From NCBI GenBank assembly GCA_000619965.1, contig JHVD01000016.1, forward strand, positions 1 to 63,314: a DNA stretch of 63,314 nucleotides. Reading direction: 5' to 3'. Positions within the stretch are counted from its first letter, which is position 1, and every line of letters starts with the position of its first letter. The DNA comes from Propionibacteriaceae bacterium P6A17. Its GTDB lineage: Bacteria > Actinomycetota > Actinomycetes > Propionibacteriales > Propionibacteriaceae. The translations under genes and the position numbers were made by a program. Under the pieces are notes generated by a model, which was given only the letters and a program-made list of their open reading frames with translations, had not been told where the DNA came from and ran no database searches. Positions 33,038 to 43,910 of the stretch are shown in pieces.

Positions 33038-33609
33038 GCCTGCGGCGCCGGCTGCTGGCCTGCCTCGTCGGGCTGCTGGCGCTCCTCGGGGTGCCGGCGT
33101 GGGCGTGCTCCTGCGCGGGCCAGACGATGGCGGAGGCAGCCAGCGCGGCCGACGCGGTGGCGCACGTGCGCATCGACCGCATCGAGATGGACGTCCCCGG
33201 CGGCGTCGTCCACTACACGGTCACCCCGCTGCACGTGTGGAAGGGGTCGTTCGACACGTCGTTCCTGGTGCGCACCGCGAGCGACGAGGCCTCCTGCGGC
33301 TTGGGCGAGCGGTTCCTGCGCGACGAGCTCCTCCTGTTCGCGACGGCCGAGGGCGGTGGACGCTATTCGACGACGCTCTGCAGCGGCACGGTCACGTGGT
33401 CCGAACAGGCCGCGGGCGAGATTTCGCGGATCCTCGGCCCGGGCGCCGAGGCCTCGCTGGACCCGACGTATCCCGTCGGCGAGCCGCGCATCGACGGCGT
33501 GGAGCCCAACCTGACTTCGGCGATCATCGCAGGCACCGTGCTCGCGACGATGCTCGGTATGGTGCTGATGATGATGTTCTCGAGGCGGCGGGCCCGCCGT
33601 CGCCGCTGA
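33034..33609 (+). CDS. Membrane-anchored TIMP/NTR-like secreted protein, 191 aa
   Basis: A signal peptide (about 1-24, LLACLVGLLALLGVPAWA) is followed directly by the CSC motif (ACSCAGQTMAEAASAADAV), then IEMDVPGGVVHYTVTPLHVWKGS and CGLGERFLRDE...CSGTV. This order of cysteines at the mature N-terminus is typical of netrin/TIMP-like (NTR) domains found in bacterial secreted proteins. The C-terminus is one membrane helix (LTSAIIAGTVLATMLGMVLM) and the basic stop-transfer tail RRRARRRR, so the domain faces outward. The start is GTG 33034, coupled to the phosphoribosyltransferase. Protease inhibition is suggested only by the fold. Confidence 0.82.
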   Translation: MSLRRRLLACLVGLLALLGVPAWACSCAGQTMAEAASAADAVAHVRIDRIEMDVPGGVVHYTVTPLHVWKGSFDTSFLVRTASDEASCGLGERFLRDELLLFATAEGGGRYSTTLCSGTVTWSEQAAGEISRILGPGAEASLDPTYPVGEPRIDGVEPNLTSAIIAGTVLATMLGMVLMMMFSRRRARRRR

Positions 33610-33680
33610 TCGCCACCGCCCGCAGGAAGGGCATACTGGAGCGCGTCGTCGCACACGTCGAACCGGAGGAGTTGCCCGCC

Positions 33681-33863
33681 ATGGCGCAGACCCGCACGTA
33701 CGATCCCGAGGGGCCCGACGAACTCGCGCGCCTCGTTCGCGAAGCCATCGGCGACGGGCTGCGGCCGCCGATTCCCGGAGCGGAGCCGAGCGCGGACGTC
33801 GCGGAGGATGAGGAGCCCGACGACGGCCCCACGCTGATCGATCTGCCCCATTTCTCGTTCTGA
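33681..33863 (+). CDS. Small acidic protein, 60 aa
   Basis: The frame from ATG 33681, seven or more bases after GGAGGAG, encodes MAQTRTYDPEGPDELARLVR and ends DDGPTLIDLPHFSF. It is strongly acidic in the middle (EDEEPDDGP) and has no membrane segment. It lies between the TIMP-like gene and transketolase. The family is not recognised. Coding potential is supported by third-position GC bias and an RBS, but no more. Confidence 0.55.
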   Translation: MAQTRTYDPEGPDELARLVREAIGDGLRPPIPGAEPSADVAEDEEPDDGPTLIDLPHFSF

Positions 33864-33974
33864 CTGGTCGGCGCTGCCGGAACAGTCGTGGGTCCCGGGC
33901 GCACGGGCCGGCGACGCGGCACTAGGCTGGAGGCAGCCTGCGACCCCGCGCAGGGAACCGACTTGGAGGTACCA

Positions 33975-36029
<2,055 letters not shown>

Positions 36030-36034
36030 GCCCT

Positions 36035-36072
36035 CGTCGCCCGCGCGGAGCCGACGCCTCGCGCGGGCGACG
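36035..36072 (+). terminator. Terminator of tkt
   Basis: CGTCGCCCGCGCG pairs perfectly with CGCGCGGGCGACG (13 bp) around a 12-base loop, six bases after the tkt stop. Confidence 0.85.
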
Positions 36073-36119
36073 CCACGGCCGCAGCGATGCCCGCGGGGGC
36101 GGCTGTTTGGCCGGGACCG

Positions 36120-36125
36120 TACGCT
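36120..36125 (+). promoter_or_regulatory. -10 box TACGCT, leaderless start at 36132
   Basis: TACGCT ends six bases before the sppA ATG. Confidence 0.55.
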
Positions 36126-36131
36126 GGGTTC

Positions 36132-37817
36132 ATGGTGAACCCGACCGACGTCCTGAAGACCCTCCTCGGCAAGCAACCCGTCGTCCTCGAGCTCGATCTG
36201 GCCCGGGGCGTGCTGGAGGCCCGCCCACAGAATCCGCTGCAGGCGATGCAGCTCCTGAACGCCACCACCCTCGAGGCGCTGCGTGCCGTGCTGGGGGAGG
36301 CCGTGAAGGAGGAGAAGGTCAAGGGGCTCATCGTGCACGCCTCACCGGCCGCGCCCGTGCCCATCGCCGCCCTGGATGAGATCGGCCTCGAGATCGAGCG
36401 CTTCGCCGCGTCGAAGCCCGTCGCCGTCTGGAGCGAGTCCTTCGGGGAGCTCGGGCCCGCGTTGGCGCTCTACAAGATGGCCGCGGCGGCGTCGCAGGTG
36501 TGGCTGCAGCCGACGGGGGCGCTCTCGATCGCGGGCATGGAGGCGCAGATCGTGCTGTTGAAGGGTGGGCTGGGCAAGCTCGGCATCCAGCCGGAGTTCG
36601 CGCAGCGCCACGAGTACAAGACCGCCGCGGACCAGTTCGCCGCCGACGAGGTCACCGACGCCAACCGCGAGATGATGACCTCCATCGTCACGGCCATCGT
36701 CGACGACGCCGTGCAGACCATCGCCCGACGTCGCGGCCTGGAGGTCGCCGACGTCAGGGCTGCCGTCGACGAGGGGCCGCTCACGGCGCAGCGCGCGAAG
36801 GAGCTCGGGCTGGTGGACCACCTTGGCTATCGCGACGAGGCCTACGCGGCGCTGCTGAAGGAGTGGGGCGTCACGCCGGAGCACCTGTTGTTCGTCAGCC
36901 GCTACGCCCTGAAGCCGAACCTCCAGCGTGCCATCACCCGCAGGCAGCGCAGCAAGATCGGCGTCGTGCAGGTCCACGGCGGCATCGTCACGGGACGCGG
37001 CGCGCCGGGCCTGGGCGGGCCGAACGTCGGCTCGGATGTCGTCGACGAGCACCTGCGGCACGTCCTGCGCGACGACGACGTCGTCGCCGTCGTGCTCGAC
37101 GTCGATTCGCCCGGCGGCTCCGTCATCGCCTCCGACTTCATCCGCCGCTCGGTGCTGACGGTGCGTGAATCGGGCCGGAAGGTGGTCGCCCGCATGGGCC
37201 ACTACGCGGCCTCCGGCGGCTACTACGTCGCGATGGGCGCCGACGAGATCGTCGCGCTGCCGACGACGCTCACCGGCTCCATCGGGGTCGTCGCGGGCAA
37301 GATGGTGACGCAGGGCCTCTACGACAAGCTGGGACTCGTGCGCGAGGCCATCTTCGACGGGCGCACCGCGAAGGACCTCTCGGACGCGGTCCCGATGGAC
37401 GACGAGGCGTGGGAGCGGCTCAATGCCTGGTTGGATCGGGTCTATCTCGACTTCACCACGTTTGCCGCGCACGACCGCGGCATGCCCGTCGAGCAATTGG
37501 AGCCGCTCGCGCGCGGACGGGTGTGGACCGGCGCACAGGCACTCGAGCGCGGTTTGGTGGACCACGTGGGCGGGCGTCGTCTGGCCTTCGAGCGTGCGGC
37601 GGCGCTGGCGGGGGTAGACCTCGACGACGTCGACGTGGTGCCCATCGGGCACGTGGGCCTGCTCGGCAAGTTCAGCCCGGCGCGCTCGTCGGAGTCCGTC
37701 GGCGGGGTGGGAGCGCCGCTGCCGGGTGCGGAAGCCCTGCTGCTGTCCGCGCTCGGCCGCCTCGGGCTTCCGACGACCGGCGCGCTCTCCCTGCCATACG
37801 GGCTGCGCCTGCGCTGA
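36132..37817 (+). CDS. sppA: Signal peptide peptidase SppA, 67K-type, 561 aa
   Basis: This serine protease of the ClpP-crotonase fold degrades cleaved signal peptides. The length and two tandem S49 domains match the long (67K) form. The catalytic lysine is Lys163 (HEYKTAADQF) in the first domain, and the nucleophile is Ser360 (MGHYAASGGYYVAMGAD) in the second. No N-terminal membrane anchor is visible, whereas E. coli SppA has one; it may be peripheral or cytoplasmic. It is a single gene with a leaderless start. Confidence 0.93.
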   Translation: MVNPTDVLKTLLGKQPVVLELDLARGVLEARPQNPLQAMQLLNATTLEALRAVLGEAVKEEKVKGLIVHASPAAPVPIAALDEIGLEIERFAASKPVAVWSESFGELGPALALYKMAAAASQVWLQPTGALSIAGMEAQIVLLKGGLGKLGIQPEFAQRHEYKTAADQFAADEVTDANREMMTSIVTAIVDDAVQTIARRRGLEVADVRAAVDEGPLTAQRAKELGLVDHLGYRDEAYAALLKEWGVTPEHLLFVSRYALKPNLQRAITRRQRSKIGVVQVHGGIVTGRGAPGLGGPNVGSDVVDEHLRHVLRDDDVVAVVLDVDSPGGSVIASDFIRRSVLTVRESGRKVVARMGHYAASGGYYVAMGADEIVALPTTLTGSIGVVAGKMVTQGLYDKLGLVREAIFDGRTAKDLSDAVPMDDEAWERLNAWLDRVYLDFTTFAAHDRGMPVEQLEPLARGRVWTGAQALERGLVDHVGGRRLAFERAAALAGVDLDDVDVVPIGHVGLLGKFSPARSSESVGGVGAPLPGAEALLLSALGRLGLPTTGALSLPYGLRLR

Positions 37818-37841
37818 CCTCGGGGCGCCGCCATCGCGCGT

Positions 37842-37871
37842 TTGGGGCGTGGCTTGCCGGGTTCGTACAAT
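37842..37871 (+). promoter_or_regulatory. Promoter of the VanW gene
   Basis: TTGGGG (37842-37847), an 18-base spacer and TACAAT (37866-37871) give the best conventional promoter in the window. Confidence 0.55.
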
Positions 37872-37903
37872 GCTGGAGGCCGGACCCCCGGATGAAGGAG
37901 CGG

Positions 37904-39610
37904 ATGGTAGTGAGCGAGAAGAAGCGCAGCAGAGGGCTGTGGATCGGCGTCGGTGTCGGGGCGGCCGCGCTGCTTGCCGGGGGCGCCTACACCGCAGCCT
38001 ACTTCGTCGCGGGCAACCACGTCCCGGCCAAGGCCACGGCCGGAGGCGTCGCGATCGGCGGTCTCAGCCCCGAACAGGCGGCGCAGAAGTTGCGCGACGA
38101 GCTCGGCGCCGCCACAGAGCAGGGCATCACGCTCACCGCGGGTGACTCGTCGGTGGAGATCCTGCCCGCCGATGCCGGCCTCGCCATCGACTATCCGGCG
38201 ACGGTGGCCGCCGCGGGCGGGGGGTTCAGCTGGAACCCGGTCAACATCTGGCGCTCGCTCAACGGAGGGGACGCCGTCGAGCTCGTCCACGTCGTGGACC
38301 GTGACAAGCTCACGCAGGCCGTCGCTGCGCAGGAGCGCGCGTTTGCGCAGGTCCCGTTGGACGCGGGGATCGCGATCACCGACGGCAAGGTCGTCGTGAC
38401 CAAGGCCAAGGACGGCGCGAAGCTGAAGGTCGACGAGACCGCGACGGCCGTCGAGGAGGCCTTCACCGCCGGCCGGCACGAGGCGACGGCTGCCGTCGAG
38501 ACGGTCGCGCCAGCCGTCGGTGACGACGTGGTCGAGGCCTTCCGCGGCGGGCCGCTCAACCAGGCCCTCACCGGGCCGGTCTCGCTCACCACTGCCTCCG
38601 GATCGATCGACTTCCCCGAGGCGGAGCTCGCCCAGTGGCTCACCGTCGAAGGCGAGGCTGGCGAGCTGTCGGTCGGCGTCGACGAGGCCAAGCTGACCGA
38701 ACACGTCAAGGACAAGCTCGTGACCATCAACAAGGCCGGGCCCAAGGACGCCTCGTACGCGTTCTCGGACGGCAAGGTCACCGTCGTGCCCGGGCAGAAG
38801 GGCACCGTGATCGAGGAAAAGGCCGTCGTCGAGGCATTCAAGCAGGCCGTATCGGGCGCCGAGCGCACCGTCGCGGTCAAGGGTGTCGAGAAGGAGCCCG
38901 AGTTCACCACCGCGGAGGCCGAGCAGATGAAGCCGAAGGAGGTCATCGGGGAGTTCACGACGAAGTACCCGCACGCCGCCTACCGCAACACCAACATCGG
39001 CACCGTCGCGAAGAAGGTCAACGGCTACGTGCTGATGCCCGGCGAGACGTTCAGCATGAACGGGCACGTGGGCGAGCGCACCGCGGCCAACGGCTTCACC
39101 GACGGCTACGTCATCAACGGCGGGGTCCTCGTGAAGGAGCCGGGCGGTGGCGTCTCGCAGGCCGCGACGACGCTGTTCAACGCCGCCTTCTTCGCAGGTT
39201 TCGAGGACGTGGAGCACAAGCCGCACTCGCTGTACTTCCCCCGCTATCCCGCGGGCCGCGAAGCGACGCTCTACTACGGTTCCGTCGATCTGAAGTTCAA
39301 GAACAACACGCAATATCCGGCGGTCATCCAAGGCTTCATCAACCCCTCGTCCTCCGGCAAGCAGGGCTCGGTGACGTTCCGCATCTGGTCCACCAAGACG
39401 TGGGACAAGGTCACTTCCTCCGATCTGGTGAAGTCCAACTTCACCAGCGGCACCGAGCGGGTCTCGACCGCGGCCAACTGCGAGCCCCAGGCGCCCATCC
39501 AAGGGTTCACCGTCAACTACAAGCGGTTGTTCCACAAGGATGGCAAGGTCGTGAAGACCGAGCCGTTCCGCTGGACGTACCAGCCCGGCGACCGCATCAC
39601 CTGCGCCTGA
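37904..39610 (+). CDS. VanW-family membrane protein with peptidoglycan-binding-like repeats, 568 aa
   Basis: A cell-envelope protein with one N-terminal membrane segment (about 11-32, LWIGVGVGAAALLAGGAYTA). Two PG_binding_4/YoaR-like modules follow (about 45-160 and 190-330). The VanW domain is at about 365-510 (FTTKYPHAAYRNTNIGTVAK, MPGETFSMNGHVGERT, KEPGGGVSQAATTLFNAAF, FKNNTQYPAVIQGF). The VanW function is unproven, but the layout resembles wall-linked catalysts. The start at ATG 37904 is three bases from AGGAG; GTG 37910 has better spacing (nine bases) and could be used instead. Confidence 0.92.
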   Translation: MVVSEKKRSRGLWIGVGVGAAALLAGGAYTAAYFVAGNHVPAKATAGGVAIGGLSPEQAAQKLRDELGAATEQGITLTAGDSSVEILPADAGLAIDYPATVAAAGGGFSWNPVNIWRSLNGGDAVELVHVVDRDKLTQAVAAQERAFAQVPLDAGIAITDGKVVVTKAKDGAKLKVDETATAVEEAFTAGRHEATAAVETVAPAVGDDVVEAFRGGPLNQALTGPVSLTTASGSIDFPEAELAQWLTVEGEAGELSVGVDEAKLTEHVKDKLVTINKAGPKDASYAFSDGKVTVVPGQKGTVIEEKAVVEAFKQAVSGAERTVAVKGVEKEPEFTTAEAEQMKPKEVIGEFTTKYPHAAYRNTNIGTVAKKVNGYVLMPGETFSMNGHVGERTAANGFTDGYVINGGVLVKEPGGGVSQAATTLFNAAFFAGFEDVEHKPHSLYFPRYPAGREATLYYGSVDLKFKNNTQYPAVIQGFINPSSSGKQGSVTFRIWSTKTWDKVTSSDLVKSNFTSGTERVSTAANCEPQAPIQGFTVNYKRLFHKDGKVVKTEPFRWTYQPGDRITCA

Positions 39611-39701
39611 CCGGCTCGCGCGGCGCGCCGGAGTGCGGCGGGTGCGGTGCCGTCGCTGACGGGGATAAGCTGGTGCCCGAGCTTCGATCGAGGAGAACAA
39701 C

Positions 39702-40019
39702 GTGACCTACATCATCGCCCTGCCGTGCGTGGACGTGAAGGACCGGGCCTGCGTGGACGAGTGTCCCGTCGACTGCATCTACGAGGGCAACCGCATGCTC
39801 TACATCCATCCCGACGAATGCGTCGACTGCGGTGCGTGTGAGCCGGTGTGCCCCGTCGAGGCGATCTACTACGAGGACGATCTGCCGGCTGACCAGGCCG
39901 AGTACTACGACGTCAACGTGCAGTTCTTCGACGGCATCGGCTCGCCCGGCGGTGCGGCGAAGCTGGGTGTGATCGACAAGGACCATCCCACCGTCGAGGC
40001 GCTCCCGCCGCAGGCCTGA
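39702..40019 (+). CDS. fdxA: 7Fe ferredoxin FdxA/FdxC, 105 aa
   Basis: Small electron carrier with a [3Fe-4S] and a [4Fe-4S] cluster. The N-terminal half has the family pattern with Cys9, 17, 21, 25 and 40, 43, 46, 50 (CVDECPVDC; ECVDCGACEPVC). The C-terminal extension (YDVNVQFFDGIGSPGGA) is normal for actinobacterial FdxA. GTG 39702 follows GGAG. The two-base gap to dapC implies co-transcription, as in mycobacteria. Confidence 0.96.
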   Translation: MTYIIALPCVDVKDRACVDECPVDCIYEGNRMLYIHPDECVDCGACEPVCPVEAIYYEDDLPADQAEYYDVNVQFFDGIGSPGGAAKLGVIDKDHPTVEALPPQA

Positions 40020-40021
40020 CC

Positions 40022-41104
40022 ATGCTGGAGCTGCCCGGCTTCCCCTGGGACTCGCTCGCCGCCGCGAAGGCCCGAGCCACAGAGCACCCGGGGGGCATCG
40101 TCGACCTCTCGGTCGGCACCCCCGTCGACGACACGCCCGCCGTCGCGCGCGAGGCGCTCGCCGCAGCCTCCAATGCGCACGGCTACCCGACCGTCTGGGG
40201 CACCCCGGAGTGTCGGGCGTCGATCCGCCGCTACATGCAGCGGCGGTGGAACGCGCCGGAGCTCACCGACGAGCACGTCCTGCCCGTGATCGGGACGAAG
40301 GAGCTCGTCGGCTGGCTGCCGATCCTGCTCGGGCTCGGGGCCGAAGACGTCGTTGCGTTCCCCGAGGAGGCCTACCCGACGTATGAGATCGGTGCGCTCG
40401 CCGCGGGAGCCCGTCCGCTGGCCTGCGACGATCCCGCCGGGCTGCCCGAGGCGACGAAAGTCATCTGGATCAACTCGCCCTCCAACCCGACGGGACGCAT
40501 CCTCTCGGTCGACGAGCTGCGCGCGTTCGTCGCGCGCGTGAGGGAGCTGGGCGCGCTGCTGGTCAGCGATGAGTGCTACGGGGAGTTCGCGTGGGACGCC
40601 GAGGCCTGCTCGGTGCTCGATCCCCGAGTCTGTGACGGCGACACCACCGGGCTGCTGGCCGTGCATTCCGTGTCGAAGCGCTCGAACGCCGCCGGCTACC
40701 GGGCAGGTTTCGTCGTCGGGGACCCGCAGGTGGTCCAGGCACTCGTCGGGCTGCGCAAGCACCTCGGCATGATGCTGCCCGCGCCGGTGCAGGCGGCGCT
40801 GGTCGCGATGCTCGACGACGACACCCACGTCCAGCTCCAGCGTGAGCGCTACCTCGCACGCCGGGCGCTGCTGCGGCCCGCACTCGAGGCCGCAGGGTTC
40901 ACCGTCGACCACTCCGAGGGGTCGCTGTACCTCTGGGCCACGCGCGGTGAACACAGCTCGGCGACGGTGGACTGGCTCGCCGAGCGTGGGATCCTCGTCG
41001 CTCCGGGGACGTTCTACGGCCTGAAGGCTGCCAACCATGTCCGGGTGGCGCTCACCGCCACCGACGAACGCATCGCGGCGGCCGTGGAGCGATTGCGCGG
41101 CTGA
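40022..41104 (+). CDS. dapC: Succinyldiaminopimelate transaminase DapC, 360 aa
   Basis: PLP-dependent class I aminotransferase that makes N-succinyl-LL-2,6-diaminopimelate in the lysine and peptidoglycan-precursor pathway. PLP Lys219 lies in LAVHSVSKRSNAAGYRAGF. The cofactor-anchoring NSPSNPTGR motif is at 151-159 and SDECYGEFAW at 182-191. It is coupled to the ferredoxin gene, which is the standard actinobacterial order. dapD, dapE and dapA follow at separate sites to the right, giving four of the pathway genes in this window. Confidence 0.95.
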   Translation: MLELPGFPWDSLAAAKARATEHPGGIVDLSVGTPVDDTPAVAREALAAASNAHGYPTVWGTPECRASIRRYMQRRWNAPELTDEHVLPVIGTKELVGWLPILLGLGAEDVVAFPEEAYPTYEIGALAAGARPLACDDPAGLPEATKVIWINSPSNPTGRILSVDELRAFVARVRELGALLVSDECYGEFAWDAEACSVLDPRVCDGDTTGLLAVHSVSKRSNAAGYRAGFVVGDPQVVQALVGLRKHLGMMLPAPVQAALVAMLDDDTHVQLQRERYLARRALLRPALEAAGFTVDHSEGSLYLWATRGEHSSATVDWLAERGILVAPGTFYGLKAANHVRVALTATDERIAAAVERLRG

Positions 41105-41266
41105 GCGGTCGGCCGACGGTGACGAGGCAGATGCGCCGCTCGTCAGGCGCGGGATCCGACACTGTTGCGTTGAGTACACTCCGAGCCGTCGCCTCACACA
41201 GCCCGGCGGTGGTGGAGCATTGGTGACCGATTTCTGCGCCTCGGCCCAATGGACAGGAGAATGGTG

Positions 41267-42127
41267 ATGGTCCCTATCGGCGGTTTCAAGGGAGAAGTGG
41301 GGAAATGGCTTTCAAGCCGCGGCGTACCCGACCTCACTCCGCAGCCCTGCTTCGTGTTCTCCGAGGCGTCCTTCGAGCCCGGCGATGCCGGCTTGGCCAG
41401 TTACTTCAACACTGGTGCGTGGATTTCTTGGCTCGGCGGACCAGGAATATCTGGAATTGATTGGCCATGCAATGCTGCGGGTGCACCACTGGCACACGTC
41501 GCATCCTTCTGCCTGAGCGATGCCCAGCCACATCCTGAAATGGCGGCTTCTTGGGGGAATCGTGAGTCGCTGCCAGAGGGGTTCCTGGAGATTTATCATG
41601 ACCTTGAAACCCACGGCGGTGATCCTGCGGATGCGAACCACGGCGGCTGGCTCGTGCGCCATCTCCCGAGCGTACAGGGCCTGGATTTGGTGCGCCCAAT
41701 CAACGTGCCCGAGCCAATCTCGGGGGAGGAGTGCCAGCAAGGCCTCCTCATGCCCGGATTCTCCCTGCCTGCATATGCTGAGGTGGAATCCTCCGGTGCT
41801 GCAGCGTTCGAGGTATGGGAACGATGTATGGAGGAGCTCCAAGCATCTTGGCACCAGCAGCGATTCGGCGTACCCACCGAACACCCTTACCCGTTTACGC
41901 ACCTCGGCGGGCACTCGTGGAGCGGACGGACTGTGGTCGAAGGGCTATTGCAGGATGTGCTGCCGACCTCTGGATCCGATACCCATGTTCTCCTGGCCAC
42001 GGTCGAATCATGGACCACGCTCAATGGTTGGTTTGGCGATGCCGGGAATTTGGAGGTATGGATCCGGCAAAGCGACCTGGGCAACCTCGAATTCTCGAAC
42101 ACCTGGTGCCTGATTCGCACCGGATAA
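41267..42127 (+). CDS. DUF1963 (YwqG-like) protein, 286 aa
   Basis: The C-terminal half shows the DUF1963 hallmark HVLLATVESWTTLNGWFGDAGNLEVWI, which fits the family pattern of a GDxG strand followed by an acidic W-I strand. LPSYAEVESS-like and FTHLGGHSWSGRT segments precede it. ATG 41267 was chosen because AGGAG (41255-41259) lies seven bases before it; the ATGs at 41249 and 41261 are poorly spaced. Codon use and GC are lower than in the flanking core genes, and a ruined IS3 element follows, so horizontal origin is likely. Function unknown; in B. subtilis ywqG sits near a polymorphic-toxin locus, but no toxin gene is seen here. Confidence 0.82.
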   Translation: MVPIGGFKGEVGKWLSSRGVPDLTPQPCFVFSEASFEPGDAGLASYFNTGAWISWLGGPGISGIDWPCNAAGAPLAHVASFCLSDAQPHPEMAASWGNRESLPEGFLEIYHDLETHGGDPADANHGGWLVRHLPSVQGLDLVRPINVPEPISGEECQQGLLMPGFSLPAYAEVESSGAAAFEVWERCMEELQASWHQQRFGVPTEHPYPFTHLGGHSWSGRTVVEGLLQDVLPTSGSDTHVLLATVESWTTLNGWFGDAGNLEVWIRQSDLGNLEFSNTWCLIRTG

Positions 42128-42228
42128 GGCTGGATGCTGCTGAAGTCGAGCTAGACGCTGGCGACGCTCGCGGGGAGCCGTGATGCGGGTGGCTGGTCTC
42201 GGCAGGCGACATGGGTCGATGATCATTG

Positions 42229-42250
42229 GGGGCTGACCGGGGTCAGCCCC
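42229..42250 (+). terminator. Hairpin after the DUF1963 gene
   Basis: ggggctga pairs with tcagcccc around a short G/C loop; the full 22-base unit is nearly symmetric. It probably ends the DUF1963 transcript. Confidence 0.6.
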
Positions 42251-42329
42251 ATGGAGGTTTCTCCTTGCGAGGATTGAACATGAAAGAATTGCGAATGGTC
42301 CAGGTGAAGAGCGGTGTGGAGGTGTTGCG

Positions 42330-42947
42330 GTGGCCCGTCAGTTGGTGATGCTTCACGGCTTGGGTGAAACACCGAGCGTGTGGAAGCCCGTTACCCGGCT
42401 GCTGACCGAAATCGAAGCACACGCTCCAGACGTTCTGGCACACAGCGGGCGGGACTGGGCGCTCGATGCCGTGACCGATCAGATCGCAGCTGAGATCGAA
42501 GAACCGGTCGATGTGGTGGGCTTGTCGCTGGGTGCTGTAGTGGGCTTGAATCTCGCAATCCGCCACCGACACCTCGTGCAGTCCCTGTTCATCTCTGCGC
42601 CGCAATCCAGACCACCCCGGGCGCTCATGAGTGTCCAGAGAGGACTGATGAGGGTGTTGCCCCCGCGTCTGGTATGCCCTCCAGGGGACACCAAGACACA
42701 GCTGCTGCACATTCTCGACGAGATCGCCACCATGAATCTCGACCCGCATCTGCCACATCTGGACGTGCTGACGACGGTTGCGTGCGGAGCCAAGGACCGG
42801 GCGAACCTTCCCGCTGCGCGCAGCATCGCTACGCACATCCCAACCGCACACCTGCTCATCGTCCCCGAGGCCGGTCACCAATGGCATTCCGCCAAGCCCT
42901 CCCAGTTCGCCCACGCACTCCAAGCTCACTTGGACCGTGAGGCCTAG
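42330..42947 (+). CDS. Alpha/beta hydrolase, 205 aa
   Basis: A compact alpha/beta hydrolase: nucleophile elbow GLSLG (Ser66), the oxyanion-type HGLGETPSVW at 9-18, candidate catalytic Asp156 (CGAKDRANLPAA) and His183 (PEAGHQWHS). The GTG start at 42330 follows GGAGGTG. It lacks a lid domain. It lies in the lower-GC island between dapC and dapD. Substrate unknown. Confidence 0.88.
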   Translation: MARQLVMLHGLGETPSVWKPVTRLLTEIEAHAPDVLAHSGRDWALDAVTDQIAAEIEEPVDVVGLSLGAVVGLNLAIRHRHLVQSLFISAPQSRPPRALMSVQRGLMRVLPPRLVCPPGDTKTQLLHILDEIATMNLDPHLPHLDVLTTVACGAKDRANLPAARSIATHIPTAHLLIVPEAGHQWHSAKPSQFAHALQAHLDREA

Positions 42948-42982
42948 ACTGGAACGACGTCATCGATAGTCGTCTCGGAGCC

Positions 42983-43905
42983 TGACCCCGGTTCTTGGCC
43001 ACGCTGAAGCCAGCATCCGCTGGGGAAGCGAGTGATCGAGGCATCAGTGCCAGGAAGAAATCCCCCGAGGAGTTCCGTCGTCGGGCTGTCGACTTGTATG
43101 AGTCCACCTGAGACGCCACGATCCGCGGTTCGACGAGGACCACGGCATCGTGCGCGGCAGGTTGCGGGGCTGGCTCGTGGTCCCTGGGGCTGGTAGGAAG
43201 ACCGCCGCCGACGCGACGCTGACGTCCAGCCCGCTGCCCGCGAAGCGAACGACGGATGGTCTTCGGGACGGGTTGATGCGACGTCCGAGCAGACGATCGC
43301 CCGGCTCGTGGCTCGTGTGCATGGGCTGGAGGCTGAGAGGACCAAGCCCAACACTGAGCGGGACATTCTCCAGCGGCCGGCCAAGTAGTTCGCTGGTGAG
43401 ACGCGCAGGGGGGTCGGTTCCAGTTCGTCGTTGGCCACTCCGCCACCGTCGAGGTGAAGCGTAGATGCAAGACCGTCGAGCCGACCGTCCGGCCTACCAC
43501 GCCTAGCTCAAAGCTGCCCCTGCATGCGAGGAGCGTGCCCGGGCGGATGCCGAACTCGCCGAGCGGATCAGGGCCGTCCATCGGCAGGACTACACCTTGG
43601 GGCACCGCGGATCAGCGCCGAACTCATCGAGGACACCCTCAAGGCGGCAGCCGCTACCCGGGGCAGCCGCTAGGGCATTGTGCCTGACAGCGACCACGGG
43701 TCGGTCTCCTGCTCCAAGGCCTACGCCAAGCTGTGCAAGACGCTGGGCGTCCCCTAGCCGTGGGGCGCCGTCTGGTCATCAGCCGACAGAGCCCTCGCGG
43801 AGTCGATCAACGCCTGCCGAGCTCGCCCGTCGGCTTGGCCGAACGGTACAACTCAGACCGACTCCGCTGTCGCTGCAACGCTGCCTCCACGGACCCGCTG
43901 GGCGA
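42983..43905 (+). mobile_element. Ruined IS3-family element (second family)
   Basis: A possible left end TGACCCCGGTTCTTGG is at 42983. OrfA pieces follow from about 43051 (RKKSPEEFRRRAVDLYEST, then a TGA; GIVRGRLRGWLV in another frame). OrfB pieces include ISAELIEDTLKAA and, near 43690-43830, SDHGSVSCSKAYAKLCKTLG and ADRALAESINACRAR. At least four frameshifts or stops break it, and no right end is seen. It differs from the IS3 copies at the window ends. The element abuts the 3' end of the lysozyme-like gene. Confidence 0.8.
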
Positions 43906-43910
43906 CGAAA

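Noticed and set aside
37892..37910. ATG 37892 as the VanW start
   Set aside because: It lies upstream of the AGGAG ribosome-binding site, so cannot be the start.
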